15,296 bases of DNA, taken from the NCBI GenBank assembly GCA_964356135.1, contig CAYHGV010000070.1:1-15296 (forward strand), in the 5' to 3' direction. Under the pieces are notes generated by a model. The model had not been told where the DNA came from. It worked only from the letters and a program-made list of their open reading frames with translations, and searched no databases. Both the position numbers and the translations under genes were made by a program. Position 1 is the stretch's first letter. The number at the start of each line of letters is the position of its first letter. This stretch comes from CAYHGV01 sp964356135 (GTDB lineage Bacteria > Hydrothermota > Tepidihabitantia > CAYHGV01). Of the stretch, positions 1-6,823 are shown piece after piece.

Positions 1-51
1 GCCTTCATCCTTTTCTTTCAAGGCCATAATTTTACAGGAAGTATAGGACAT
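1..51 (-). CDS. Possible 5' end of a divergent gene, cut by the window edge
   Basis: Reading leftward from an ATG at 51-49, 17 codons are open to the window edge, with a second in-frame ATG at 27-25. The peptide begins MSYTSCKIMALKEKDEG. No good Shine-Dalgarno sequence is seen; the upstream DNA is the decamer repeat at 66-130. It could be the start of a gene divergent from the ferredoxin, or chance. No family can be recognised from so few residues. Confidence 0.22.
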   Translation of the reverse strand, partial: MSYTSCKIMALKEKDEG

Positions 52-65
52 TACCAAAATTCTTC

Positions 66-130
66 GTGTTCTCTGGGGTTATTCTGGCTTTTCCTCTTTG
101 TACCTGTGTCTATCTGTGTGTATCTGTGGT
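66..130 (+). repeat. Degenerate decamer tandem repeat, TCTGTGT(C/G)TA type
   Basis: Units fall every 10 bases. The clearest three are at 101-130 (TACCTGTGTC, TATCTGTGTG, TATCTGTGGT), and weaker units extend back to TCTTCGTG near 61. It ends in TGTGGTTCAA, like the other intergenic repeats in this window. The stretch 1-195 holds no other convincing feature besides the possible divergent start. Confidence 0.6.
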
Positions 131-195
131 TCAACTAGTTTTTCCTCTATATATCTCTAACTGTTTTTCTCAAGTTACAATGGACATGAAGGGTA

Positions 196-223
196 TTGAC
201 AAAACCCTCGATTTTATTATAAA
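196..223 (+). promoter_or_regulatory. Sigma70-type promoter for the ferredoxin gene
   Basis: A perfect -35 TTGACA (196-201) and a -10 TATAAA (218-223) are separated by 16 bases. The predicted transcript start near 230 leaves a leader of about 20 bases, containing AAGGAGG at 239-245 before the GTG start. Confidence 0.65.
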
Positions 224-250
224 AGTGCAAAGGAAACGAAGGAGGAAAAA

Positions 251-439
251 GTGCCACATAAAATTACCGAGGATTGCACCGCCTGTGGGTTATGTGAACC
301 CGAATGTCCGGTCCAGGCGATTGCCGCCGGCGACCCGATTTATACCATCGACCCGGCGAAGTGCGTAGATTGTAAAGGCTATCACGACTCCCCGAAATGT
401 ATCGAGGTCTGCCCGGTGGATGCCTGCGTGCCCGCCTGA
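251..439 (+). CDS. 2[4Fe-4S] ferredoxin, Allochromatium-type
   Basis: A 62-residue cytoplasmic electron carrier. The first cluster motif is Cys9-x2-Cys12-x2-Cys15-x3-Cys19-Pro. The second is Cys38-x2-Cys41-x8-Cys50-x3-Cys54-Pro; the eight-residue insertion between its second and third cysteines is typical of Alvin-type (YfhL-like) ferredoxins rather than clostridial ones. These clusters usually have low and unequal potentials. A ninth cysteine, Cys59, lies near the C-terminus. The start is GTG, chosen because AAGGAGG sits six bases upstream and because the family begins a few residues before the first cysteine. The gene appears monocistronic, with a consensus promoter upstream and a strong terminator 14 bases after the stop. 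Its redox partner cannot be told from context. The family call is very secure. Confidence 0.95.
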   Translation: MPHKITEDCTACGLCEPECPVQAIAAGDPIYTIDPAKCVDCKGYHDSPKCIEVCPVDACVPA

Positions 440-452
440 AGAGCTTACAACC

Positions 453-489
453 AGAGGGGTCGAAGATCGTTTCGGCCCCTCTTATTTTT
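453..489 (+). terminator. Rho-independent terminator of the ferredoxin gene
   Basis: AGAGGGGTCGAA (453-464) pairs with TTCGGCCCCTCT (471-482) over 12 positions with one G-T pair and a six-base loop (GATCGT). A T-rich tail (TTATTTTT) follows. Confidence 0.9.
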
Positions 490-601
490 CGCACCCTGCA
501 AATTTTGGCTCAAAGGCAGGGTCCGGTCAAAACCGCCTCTGCATCCATCTCCTGAATGTGGAGTTTCCTGCCCGAATAACGACCCGAAAAAAATACTACA
601 C

Positions 602-629
602 TTGACTAAACAGTAATAATGGTTATAGT
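602..629 (+). promoter_or_regulatory. Putative promoter upstream of the small barrel gene
   Basis: TTGACT (602-607) and TATAGT (624-629) are spaced by 16 bases. The start codon at 769 is about 135 bases from the predicted transcript start, so there would be a long leader; no structured element is recognised in it. The 330-base gap 440-768 holds only the terminator and this promoter. Confidence 0.45.
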
Positions 630-768
630 TTATGGGTACATACCACGATAGCGTAAAAAAGGTGAAACGTATGGCAGCTTATAAAGCGAATACCCGATAC
701 CGACCACACAAAAACTCCAAAGAACCTAGTGGAGTGATTAAAGTATTATTACAAACTGGAGGTAGCGT

Positions 769-1233
769 ATGAAAGGAATAGTAGTTGTCCTTCTCGCCAG
801 CGTTGTACTGGTGAGCGGCGCGGAACACGGCACCTTTGGTCTCGGAGTCATCTTAGGCGAACCAACCGGGCTCTCTGCCAAAGTCTGGCTTCCTGAGCCA
901 ACGGCATTAGATTTCGCCCTCGGCTGGTCATTGACCGCAGATTGGCTCTATCTTCATTCTACCTATCTTTACCATTTTTACAATGTGATACCTGAACCCC
1001 ATCTCTCGCTCTATCTGGGTTTGGGAGGAAGGTTAAAAATTTTAGGACGCCCACCCCAGGGCACGGAAAAATCGAGATTGCGTTTGGGCCCACGTTTGAG
1101 CGGCGGTATGGAGTTCATCTACCGACCCATCGGAATATTCTTTGAACTCGGGCCGGTTATTGACCTTCTGCCTGAAACGAACATTGACATGACCGGCGGT
1201 TTCGGTATCCGGCTTTTTTTCCCGCTGCGATGA
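769..1233 (+). CDS. Small outer-membrane beta-barrel protein (DUF3996-like)
   Basis: A 154-residue protein. Residues 1-18 form a hydrophobic signal peptide ending near Ser-Gly-Ala. The mature part is made of short amphipathic strands rich in Gly and aromatic residues and ends in strand-like FGIRLFFPLR, as an eight-strand barrel would. The segment after the signal peptide, GLGVILGEPTGLSAKVWL, resembles small outer-membrane barrels of the DUF3996/BAPKO_0422 type; that family name is from memory of the motif. No catalytic residues are visible, so the role is probably structural or a small channel. The ATG start has GGAGG at 758-762, seven bases upstream. It is separated from the next gene by 216 bases with a possible separate promoter. 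Confidence 0.7.
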   Translation: MKGIVVVLLASVVLVSGAEHGTFGLGVILGEPTGLSAKVWLPEPTALDFALGWSLTADWLYLHSTYLYHFYNVIPEPHLSLYLGLGGRLKILGRPPQGTEKSRLRLGPRLSGGMEFIYRPIGIFFELGPVIDLLPETNIDMTGGFGIRLFFPLR

Positions 1234-1329
1234 TCAGGTAACAGCATTGATGAAAACTGATGGAAACTGCAAAAAATCTGTTTATCTCAGTCTCAATCAG
1301 CCTTCCTCAAGACTCAGGGAAAAAATATT

Positions 1330-1359
1330 TTGCATTGATGCGGACTGAGAACATATGAT
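1330..1359 (+). promoter_or_regulatory. Putative promoter of the ompA-like operon
   Basis: TTGCAT (1330-1335) and TATGAT (1354-1359) are spaced by 18 bases, and the start codon at 1450 lies about 85 bases downstream of the predicted transcript start. An 8-base inverted repeat (TCTCAGTC 1285-1292, GACTGAGA 1343-1350) has its right arm in the spacer, and GCATTGATG occurs at 1244-1252 and again at 1332-1340. A regulatory role for these is speculative. Confidence 0.35.
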
Positions 1360-1449
1360 GGAAAATGATAGATTGAAGGTTGATACCCATCAGTTTACCT
1401 CAATGCTTAATTCTATTTCTCGCAATTCTAAACTAAACCAGGAGGAACC

Positions 1450-3351
1450 GTGAAAAAATTATTATTGACCTGTGGCCTCATGACAACCATAGCTCTGGCC
1501 TATCCCGCGATCGGGGGAGGCCGGGGTCTGTTCCGGGGTCAGGATGTAAAATCAGAAGGTCAGGGTATGCTCTCCCTTTCACTCCACAATCTTATTACCC
1601 GGTACCAGGACTGGTATCAACTCGGGCTCAATGGTGGGGTTACCTATGCACCCCTGAGCTGGATCGAATTTTATATCAGCCCGACCTACAGCATCTGGTC
1701 ACGCAACTTTAACTTTGATACCACCCATACCGGCTTCTACGATACCCAAACCGGCTTGAAGTTTTCCTTTATTGGAATACCGGTCTTTAAATTGGGGGCG
1801 ATGGGATCGCTGACGATTCCTACGCTCGACAGCCGGTTCGGAATAACCGCCGATACCGCCCGGAGTCTCTCCTATTCGGTCGGCGGACTGATAGCCTTGG
1901 ATTTTTCTGACGTCTCGAAGGCGGCACCGTTCAACATCATTATCAATGGCGGCTACCGGCTCGGCACCTATGACTCGCTCCTCTTACGGTTAGGCATTGA
2001 GCTGCCGGCGAAAACCTATGCCGCCATCCTTGAGGTTTCGACTGAACAATCGGGCGATTCGATATTTAATTTTAAAAGCAACCCCTTCCGGTTTACTCCC
2101 GGAATTAAGTTTACCTTCCCCTTTGGCGTCGGTATTGATCTCGGATTGGATATCGCCCTCTTCTCGAAGGTGATACCGCAATTCCAGGGTGTCCTGGGGC
2201 TCAGCTTCGTATCCCCGTTCTTAAAACCGGGTCCGGTGCCGATTGGCACCATTTCCGGCTCCATCCGGGATGCGGTCTCAAGCCGACCGATCAGTGCCCA
2301 GGTGGTTTTCCCGGGAAGCGACTTAGCGCCGATTCAGGTCGGCGAAGACGGGGTGTTGAAAGCCGACAGTGTCCCGGTGGGAATTGTTTCAGTGCAAATC
2401 ATCAAAACCGGCTACGCCGAGCAAACCGTTCCGCTGGTTGTTAAAAAGAACGAAATCACCAGCTATGAGTTTACACTGCAACCATTGCACCTCTATGGCA
2501 TCCTCTCCGGAACCGTTCGGGACAGTAAAACCAGCCGTCCGTTGCGGGCTAAGGTTTCGCTTCCGGGCATCAACATCGAACCGAAGATCACCGACTCCGT
2601 AACCGGATTTTTCCAGTTTGACAGCATTCCGGTTGGTGCGGTCGCAGTCGAGGTATCAGCCGGCGGCTATTTGCACGAAGCGACATCAACCTTAATCAAA
2701 GTCAATGATGTGACCAAACTCGAATTTAATCTCAAACCCGCGTTAGTCAAAGGCATGATCATCGGCCAGGTGACCGACCGTAAAGACGGCAAACCCTTAC
2801 CAGCGTCCATCACCTTCCCCCAGACTGAACTGGCTTCGATCGAAACCGATCCGGCAACCGGTATTTTCAAAGGCGAAGTCCCGGTCGGCAGCTATGCGGT
2901 GATTGTCAAATCGGCTGGCTATATCGACCAACCCGCACCGCTCGTGGTCGAAGAGGATAAAACCGTCGAAAAGAACTTCCAGCTCGTCAAGAAAGGAATG
3001 GTCATCACCTTGCGGGGAATCTACTTCGACTTCGATAAGACAACAATCCGTCCCGAATCCTATCCGGTCCTGGATGATGCCGCCCGGATCTTGAAAGATA
3101 ACCCGACCATCCGGGTTGAAATTCAGGGACACACCGATTCGATCGGCAGCGATGACTATAATTTAAAATTATCCGATGGCCGGGCAGCATCGGTTGTCAA
3201 CTACTTTATCAGCCAGCACCGTATCGACCCCAACCGGCTTATCTCCCGTGGCTACGGCGAATCAAAACCGATTGCCTCCAATGCTTCCGACTCCGGCCGG
3301 CAGCTTAACCGGCGGGTGGAGTTCGTCATCTTGGGTCAGATGGGAGAGTAA
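1450..3351 (+). CDS. OmpA-family protein with barrel, three regulatory-like repeats and peptidoglycan-binding domain
   Basis: A 633-residue outer-membrane protein. Residues 1-17 are a signal peptide (MKKLLLTCGLMTTIALA). Residues about 20-257 are strand-rich, with many Tyr/Phe/Trp and Gly, and likely form an outer-membrane barrel. Three copies of an approximately 85-residue carboxypeptidase-regulatory-like beta-sandwich follow at about 265-347, 350-433 and 435-514; each starts G-x-(I/L)-x-G-x-(V/I)-x-D and has a P-V-G core and a G-Y motif. The OmpA C-terminal domain covers 518-633. Asp563 and Arg578 match the spacing of the diaminopimelate-binding Asp271/Arg286 of E. coli OmpA, so it should anchor peptidoglycan. 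GTG start with GGAGGA at 1441-1446. It is followed after one base by a small membrane protein gene, suggesting translational coupling. The OmpA part is very secure; the barrel is inferred. Confidence 0.92.
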   Translation: MKKLLLTCGLMTTIALAYPAIGGGRGLFRGQDVKSEGQGMLSLSLHNLITRYQDWYQLGLNGGVTYAPLSWIEFYISPTYSIWSRNFNFDTTHTGFYDTQTGLKFSFIGIPVFKLGAMGSLTIPTLDSRFGITADTARSLSYSVGGLIALDFSDVSKAAPFNIIINGGYRLGTYDSLLLRLGIELPAKTYAAILEVSTEQSGDSIFNFKSNPFRFTPGIKFTFPFGVGIDLGLDIALFSKVIPQFQGVLGLSFVSPFLKPGPVPIGTISGSIRDAVSSRPISAQVVFPGSDLAPIQVGEDGVLKADSVPVGIVSVQIIKTGYAEQTVPLVVKKNEITSYEFTLQPLHLYGILSGTVRDSKTSRPLRAKVSLPGINIEPKITDSVTGFFQFDSIPVGAVAVEVSAGGYLHEATSTLIKVNDVTKLEFNLKPALVKGMIIGQVTDRKDGKPLPASITFPQTELASIETDPATGIFKGEVPVGSYAVIVKSAGYIDQPAPLVVEEDKTVEKNFQLVKKGMVITLRGIYFDFDKTTIRPESYPVLDDAARILKDNPTIRVEIQGHTDSIGSDDYNLKLSDGRAASVVNYFISQHRIDPNRLISRGYGESKPIASNASDSGRQLNRRVEFVILGQMGE

Positions 3352-3352
3352 T

Positions 3353-3745
3353 ATGAAAAAACCGACCTGGATTACCATCTTCGTTTTGGTCGGTCTGCTG
3401 CTCATCTCGATCTTCATTATCTGGTCGACCACCGGCAGCTTGCAGCGGGTCAAGGCTGAACGGAAGAGCGTTGAACTGGCGTTCGATAATTTTATCGCTG
3501 GCGAACTCAGCCAATGGGAGGGCAGGCTGATGGTATTACACGGCCAGCTCCAGCAACGCGGCGGCTATCCCTACGACAAAGAAATCACCGCCCTTTCGGC
3601 CCAATTCGACTTCGTCCGTAAATCACTCGCTGAATCGAAGAAGAAAACCGGTAAAAATTGGCTTGCCCAAAAAGAAAAAACGATTCGACTCTTCAACGAA
3701 GCCGAGAACAGCTACAATCAACTGCGCGACCAGCTAAAGTGGTAA
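3353..3745 (+). CDS. Single-pass membrane protein with periplasmic coiled coil, unknown function
   Basis: A 130-residue protein not assigned to a named family. Residues 1-7 are basic, residues about 8-25 form one transmembrane helix (ITIFVLVGLLLISIFIIW), and the rest is charged and helical with heptad-like spacing, consistent with a periplasmic coiled coil. The ATG at 3353 is one base after the ompA-like stop; GGGAGA at 3342-3347 is the likely ribosome site. A longer in-frame reading upstream overlaps the OmpA domain and is rejected. The 3' end overlaps the next gene by seven bases, so OmpA, this protein and the site-2 protease probably form one transcript. A single-pass protein beside an intramembrane protease is a plausible substrate or adaptor, but that is inference. 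It is distantly reminiscent of LemA-type proteins without a convincing match. Confidence 0.75.
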   Translation: MKKPTWITIFVLVGLLLISIFIIWSTTGSLQRVKAERKSVELAFDNFIAGELSQWEGRLMVLHGQLQQRGGYPYDKEITALSAQFDFVRKSLAESKKKTGKNWLAQKEKTIRLFNEAENSYNQLRDQLKW

Positions 3746-4866
3746 GACGGCTCTACCTCTTTCGGATTTTTGGGATTCCAATTGAGATCGATTACACCTG
3801 GTTCATCATCTTTTTACTCTTAGCCTGGTNNNNNNNNNNCTGGTCTCTCTCCGCGAGCTACTTTCCGCACCGGTTCCCGCACTGGTCAACTCCGACCTAT
3901 TGGATAATGGGAATTATTTCATCCCTGATGCTGTTCGTTTCGGTTCTGCTCCATGAGCTCTCTCACTCCGTAGTCGCCAAAAGGAACGGCATCCCGATTG
4001 CGGGTATCACCCTGTTCATATTCGGCGGCGTCTCCCAGATGGCAAAAGAACCGGATCGCGCCATGACCGAATTCAAGATGGCGCTGGCCGGCCCGGCAAT
4101 GAGCTTTATCCTCGGGGTCGTTTTTCTCGCGATTGCGTTCGTGATTCCCACCAGTCCTGTGCGGGTCGTACTCGGTTATCTCGGTCTGGTCAACGGGGTC
4201 TTAGGACTTTTCAACCTGATACCCGGCTTCCCGTTAGACGGAGGTCGGGTATTACGCTCGCTCATCTGGAAACAGACCGGTAATTTAGAAACCGCCACCC
4301 GGATCTCGAGCATGGTCGGACAGGGAATCGCCATATTCCTGATGGCATTGGGTTTTTTGCAGATACTGCGCGGACAGTTCATTAATGGCGTCTGGTTCAT
4401 TTTGATCGGACTCTTCCTGCGCCAGGCTGCGGAAGCAAGCTATCGCCAGCTCATTTTCCGCCGGACCTTAGCCGGGGTTAAAGTATCCGAAATCATGGAG
4501 CCGAATGTGGTGACGGTTGATCCGGAAACCACCCTTGATAAATTAGTCGATGACTATTTCCTGAAGTATCACTACGACAGTTTTCCGGTCGTGGCGGGCG
4601 ATGAAATTGTCGGGCTCGTCACCTTAGCCGAAGTCAAAGGGGTGGAGAAAAAGAACTGGACAAAGACAAAAACCGGCCAGGTGATGACCCCGATCGTCAA
4701 AGTCGATGTCCTTGAACCGGAAGAAGATGCGGTCGAAGCGTTAAACCTGATGGTCAAAGACGGCACCAGCCGTTTTCCGGTCGTCACCGGCACGCGCATC
4801 GTCGGCATTTTAACCCGCCGCGACATTACCGAGTTACTTCGCATCAAAACCGATTTGGGGAGGTAG
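3739..4866 (+). CDS. Site-2 protease (M50 metalloprotease) with two CBS domains
   Basis: An intramembrane zinc metalloprotease of the SpoIVFB-like group, which cleaves transmembrane segments of regulatory proteins. Numbering includes four unknown codons. His72-Glu-Leu-Ser-His76 is the HExxH zinc site. Asn159-x2-Pro-x2-Pro-Leu-Asp167-Gly-Gly supplies the third ligand. Several hydrophobic helices span residues about 12-230. Two CBS domains follow at about 249-310 and 313-370, which usually bind adenine nucleotides and tune activity. The GTG at 3739 is chosen because the protein then begins MVRRLYLFRIFGIPIEIDYT, as in the family, and overlaps the previous stop by seven bases; its ribosome site is weak. 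Ten Ns at 3830-3839 interrupt the first helix region and are probably an assembly artefact. Family call secure, substrate unknown. Confidence 0.93.
   Translation: MVRRLYLFRIFGIPIEIDYTWFIIFLLLAWXXXXWSLSASYFPHRFPHWSTPTYWIMGIISSLMLFVSVLLHELSHSVVAKRNGIPIAGITLFIFGGVSQMAKEPDRAMTEFKMALAGPAMSFILGVVFLAIAFVIPTSPVRVVLGYLGLVNGVLGLFNLIPGFPLDGGRVLRSLIWKQTGNLETATRISSMVGQGIAIFLMALGFLQILRGQFINGVWFILIGLFLRQAAEASYRQLIFRRTLAGVKVSEIMEPNVVTVDPETTLDKLVDDYFLKYHYDSFPVVAGDEIVGLVTLAEVKGVEKKNWTKTKTGQVMTPIVKVDVLEPEEDAVEALNLMVKDGTSRFPVVTGTRIVGILTRRDITELLRIKTDLGR
3830..3839. other. Assembly gap (10 N) flanked by a 5-base duplication
   Basis: The run of N lies between TAGCCTGGT and CTGGTCTCTC. Both flanks carry CTGGT. Collapsing the two copies removes 15 bases, keeps the frame and gives Leu-Ala-Trp-Ser-Leu-Ser-Ala-Ser-Tyr-Phe-Pro, which is what M50 proteases have here. 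The gap is therefore probably an unmerged overlap and not missing sequence. Confidence 0.75.
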
Positions 4867-4889
4867 GTTGAATATTTAATAGTAGCTGG

Positions 4890-4924
4890 TAGTGGTCGGA
4901 TTGACCGATAACTATTTATTGACT
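4890..4924 (+). terminator. Possible terminator after the ompA/protease operon
   Basis: TAGTGGTCGG (4890-4899) pairs with CCGATAACTA (4905-4914) over ten positions, with one mismatch and one G-T pair and loop ATTGA, followed by the T-rich TTTATT. The hairpin is moderate. The rest of the 242-base gap to 5108 holds a 12-base direct repeat TTGACTATTTTT (4919-4930, 4958-4969), the decamer repeats and a promoter. Confidence 0.45.
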
Positions 4925-5010
4925 ATTTTTCTTCTCAGTCATCCTTGTTTTCAGTGGTTGACTATTTTTTTTACCTTTTAACCAATTACCATTAAACTAT
5001 TCTCGGCCTC

Positions 5011-5070
5011 TTCCGTGTCCATCTGTGGACAATATTTTATTCGTGTTTTTCCGTGGCCATTCGTGGTTAA
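5011..5070 (+). repeat. Decamer tandem repeats, TCCGTG/TCTGTGG type
   Basis: GTG triplets recur with a 10-base period in two blocks: 5015 and 5025 (TTCCGTGTCCATCTGTGG), then 5043, 5053 and 5063 (TTCGTG, TCCGTGG, TTCGTGGTTAA). It belongs to the same intergenic type as 66-130 and ends immediately before the -35 box at 5074. Confidence 0.6.
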
Positions 5071-5073
5071 ATC

Positions 5074-5102
5074 TTGACAGCGTTTTGATTTATAGCTATA
5101 AG
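5074..5102 (+). promoter_or_regulatory. Near-consensus promoter abutting the S55 peptidase gene
   Basis: TTGACA (5074-5079) and TATAAG (5097-5102) are separated by exactly 17 bases. The predicted transcript start, six to seven bases after the -10 box, coincides with the ATG at 5109, so the transcript may be leaderless. Confidence 0.65.
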
Positions 5103-5108
5103 TCTTTT

Positions 5109-6797
5109 ATGAATCAAGCAGCAACTATATTCGCTTTTTTCATCGCCACCCTGCCGGCGGTCGAATTCATGGGCGTGGATGAAATCAAACCGGGGATGCA
5201 AGGGGTCGGTAAAACCGTATTCCAGGGCACAAAAATCGAAGATTTTTCGGTCGAAATTATTGGGGTAATGAAAAAGGTTAACCCCCACAGTGATATAATT
5301 CTTGCCAAACTCTCGGGCGGTCCACTGGAAAAAACCGGCGTGATTTCAGGAATGTCGGGCAGCCCGGTCTATATCAATGGCAGGCTCATCGGTGCTCTTG
5401 CCTATGCCTACGGTCCATTCTCAAAAGAACCGATCGCCGGCATCACGCCGATCAACGAAATGCTTGAAATTTTGAACCGAAAAGATTCTGAAAAACCACA
5501 GGATTTTTCTTTAAAAAAAACGGCCCCGGGTATGGGCGCATTCCAGCCTTTAGAGATACCGGTTTCGGTCTCAGGAGGAAATGAAGCCGTACTCGAAAAA
5601 TTTCCCAAGCTCTTTTCCGCTGCCGGCTTAATCCCGGTCGCCGGTGGAGCCACCGCAACCGATGCCGGCTTTTCCTTAGAACCGGGAGCGGCAGTCGGAG
5701 TCCAGCTGGTAAAAGGCGACCTCGACATCAACGCGATGGGCACGATGACCTATCGAGATGGAAATAAGATTTTAGCCTTCGGCCATAATATGTTCTCGGG
5801 CGGCGGTGTCGACCTGCCGCTCTGCGGCGGTTATGTTTACACCGTCCTGCCCAGCCAGTACCAATCATATAAATTCGCCTCGCCGCTCAAGACCATCGGC
5901 CGGGTTTTCCAGGACCGGCGTGCCGGTATCGCCGCGATTATCGGCGCATCGGCAAAGCTGATTCCGTTTGCCGTAACTATAAAATCGGCCGGCTCAACTC
6001 AAAAATATGAATTTGAAGTAATCGACCATAAACTCTTGACACCCAATCTTATCGGCCTGTGCAGCTACTGGTCGATTCAGTCGACCGAACGAATTTTGGG
6101 CAGCTCCACCATTAACTATGACTTGGAGCTTAATTTAAAAAACAAACCCCGGCTGAAACGCCAGGAGATGTTCAGCGGCGACGATGCTGCGGGCGAAGCA
6201 ACCGATATACTGATCGGAGATCTATCCCTTCTTCTGGACAACCGCCTGGAAGACGTGACCCTGGAAAATGGACAGCTTGAACTCGAAATTACCGAAACTC
6301 CCCGAATCGCCGAGATCCAGCGGGTCTATGTCGGCGACGATATTGTGAAACCTGGTGCCGAACTCAGTTTGACCATCTTCTTAAAGCCCCTGGCAGGAAC
6401 CGGCTTCACCCAGACCGCAAAACTGAAACTGCCCAAAGAACTGCCTGAAGGCGACCTCGAGGTTGTCGTCTCCCAGGCCGATTCGGCGCTCGTCTACGAG
6501 AGAAAGGCTTTGCCCGGTAAATATTCACCCGAGACCTTCAACCAGCTCCTCGATCTGCTCGAGCGGCTGCCGAGCAACAATGAAATCGTCGTATCCCTAT
6601 TTTCCACGGGCGAAGGTGCTACGACCCAAGGGGAGGAATTACCCGCTCTTCCTCCATCGATAGTTTCGGTGCTGAAACGGTCGAAGGCTGGGGGCGAGTT
6701 TCAACTGACCGACAAGGCACTGGTTTTAAAAGAAAGAATATCTACCGATTATGTGATAACCGGCAGCGTAACGTTATCCTTGAAAGTGAAACGATAA
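5109..6797 (+). CDS. SpoIVB-type peptidase S55 domain protein
   Basis: A 562-residue protein. Residues 1-17 are hydrophobic and may act as a signal peptide or anchor. The segment from GVDEIKPGMQGVGKTVF to about residue 110 and that around 180-300 contain the hallmarks of the S55 serine peptidase domain: Gly-Met-Ser83-Gly-Ser-Pro at 81-86, presumed to hold the nucleophile, and Phe-Gly-His226 with the preceding MGTMTYRDGNK. The remaining 260 residues are strand-rich and unrecognised; they may be a substrate-binding or structural part. The ATG at 5109 is chosen over an upstream GTG at 5025, which lies inside the repeat and before the promoter. No Shine-Dalgarno sequence is visible. B. subtilis SpoIVB cleaves SpoIVFA to activate an M50 protease. 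An M50 protease is encoded just upstream here, but a functional link is only inference, as no sporulation genes are seen. Confidence 0.88.
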   Translation: MNQAATIFAFFIATLPAVEFMGVDEIKPGMQGVGKTVFQGTKIEDFSVEIIGVMKKVNPHSDIILAKLSGGPLEKTGVISGMSGSPVYINGRLIGALAYAYGPFSKEPIAGITPINEMLEILNRKDSEKPQDFSLKKTAPGMGAFQPLEIPVSVSGGNEAVLEKFPKLFSAAGLIPVAGGATATDAGFSLEPGAAVGVQLVKGDLDINAMGTMTYRDGNKILAFGHNMFSGGGVDLPLCGGYVYTVLPSQYQSYKFASPLKTIGRVFQDRRAGIAAIIGASAKLIPFAVTIKSAGSTQKYEFEVIDHKLLTPNLIGLCSYWSIQSTERILGSSTINYDLELNLKNKPRLKRQEMFSGDDAAGEATDILIGDLSLLLDNRLEDVTLENGQLELEITETPRIAEIQRVYVGDDIVKPGAELSLTIFLKPLAGTGFTQTAKLKLPKELPEGDLEVVVSQADSALVYERKALPGKYSPETFNQLLDLLERLPSNNEIVVSLFSTGEGATTQGEELPALPPSIVSVLKRSKAGGEFQLTDKALVLKERISTDYVITGSVTLSLKVKR

Positions 6798-6823
6798 TGA
6801 AGAGACCTATGAAAAACTATACT

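Noticed and set aside
66..130. Short tandem repeats as a CRISPR array
   Set aside because: Units are 10 bases without spacers; no array architecture and no cas genes.
66..368. 100-codon reading frame across the decamer repeat and into the ferredoxin gene
   Set aside because: It starts in repeat DNA and overlaps the well-supported ferredoxin in another frame; the ferredoxin has promoter, ribosome site and terminator.
2797..3132. 111-codon frame on the minus strand
   Set aside because: Shadow of the ompA-like gene in GC-rich codons.
4919..4969. 12-base direct repeat TTGACTATTTTT as an attachment or transposon target site
   Set aside because: It is AT-rich and low in complexity, the copies are 39 bases apart, and no element lies between them.
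5025..5108. Longer start for the S55 gene
   Set aside because: The GTG lies within the decamer repeat and upstream of the predicted promoter; the ATG at 5109 gives a hydrophobic N-terminus as expected.
5408..5743. 111-codon frame on the minus strand
   Set aside because: Shadow of the S55 peptidase gene, without promoter or ribosome site.
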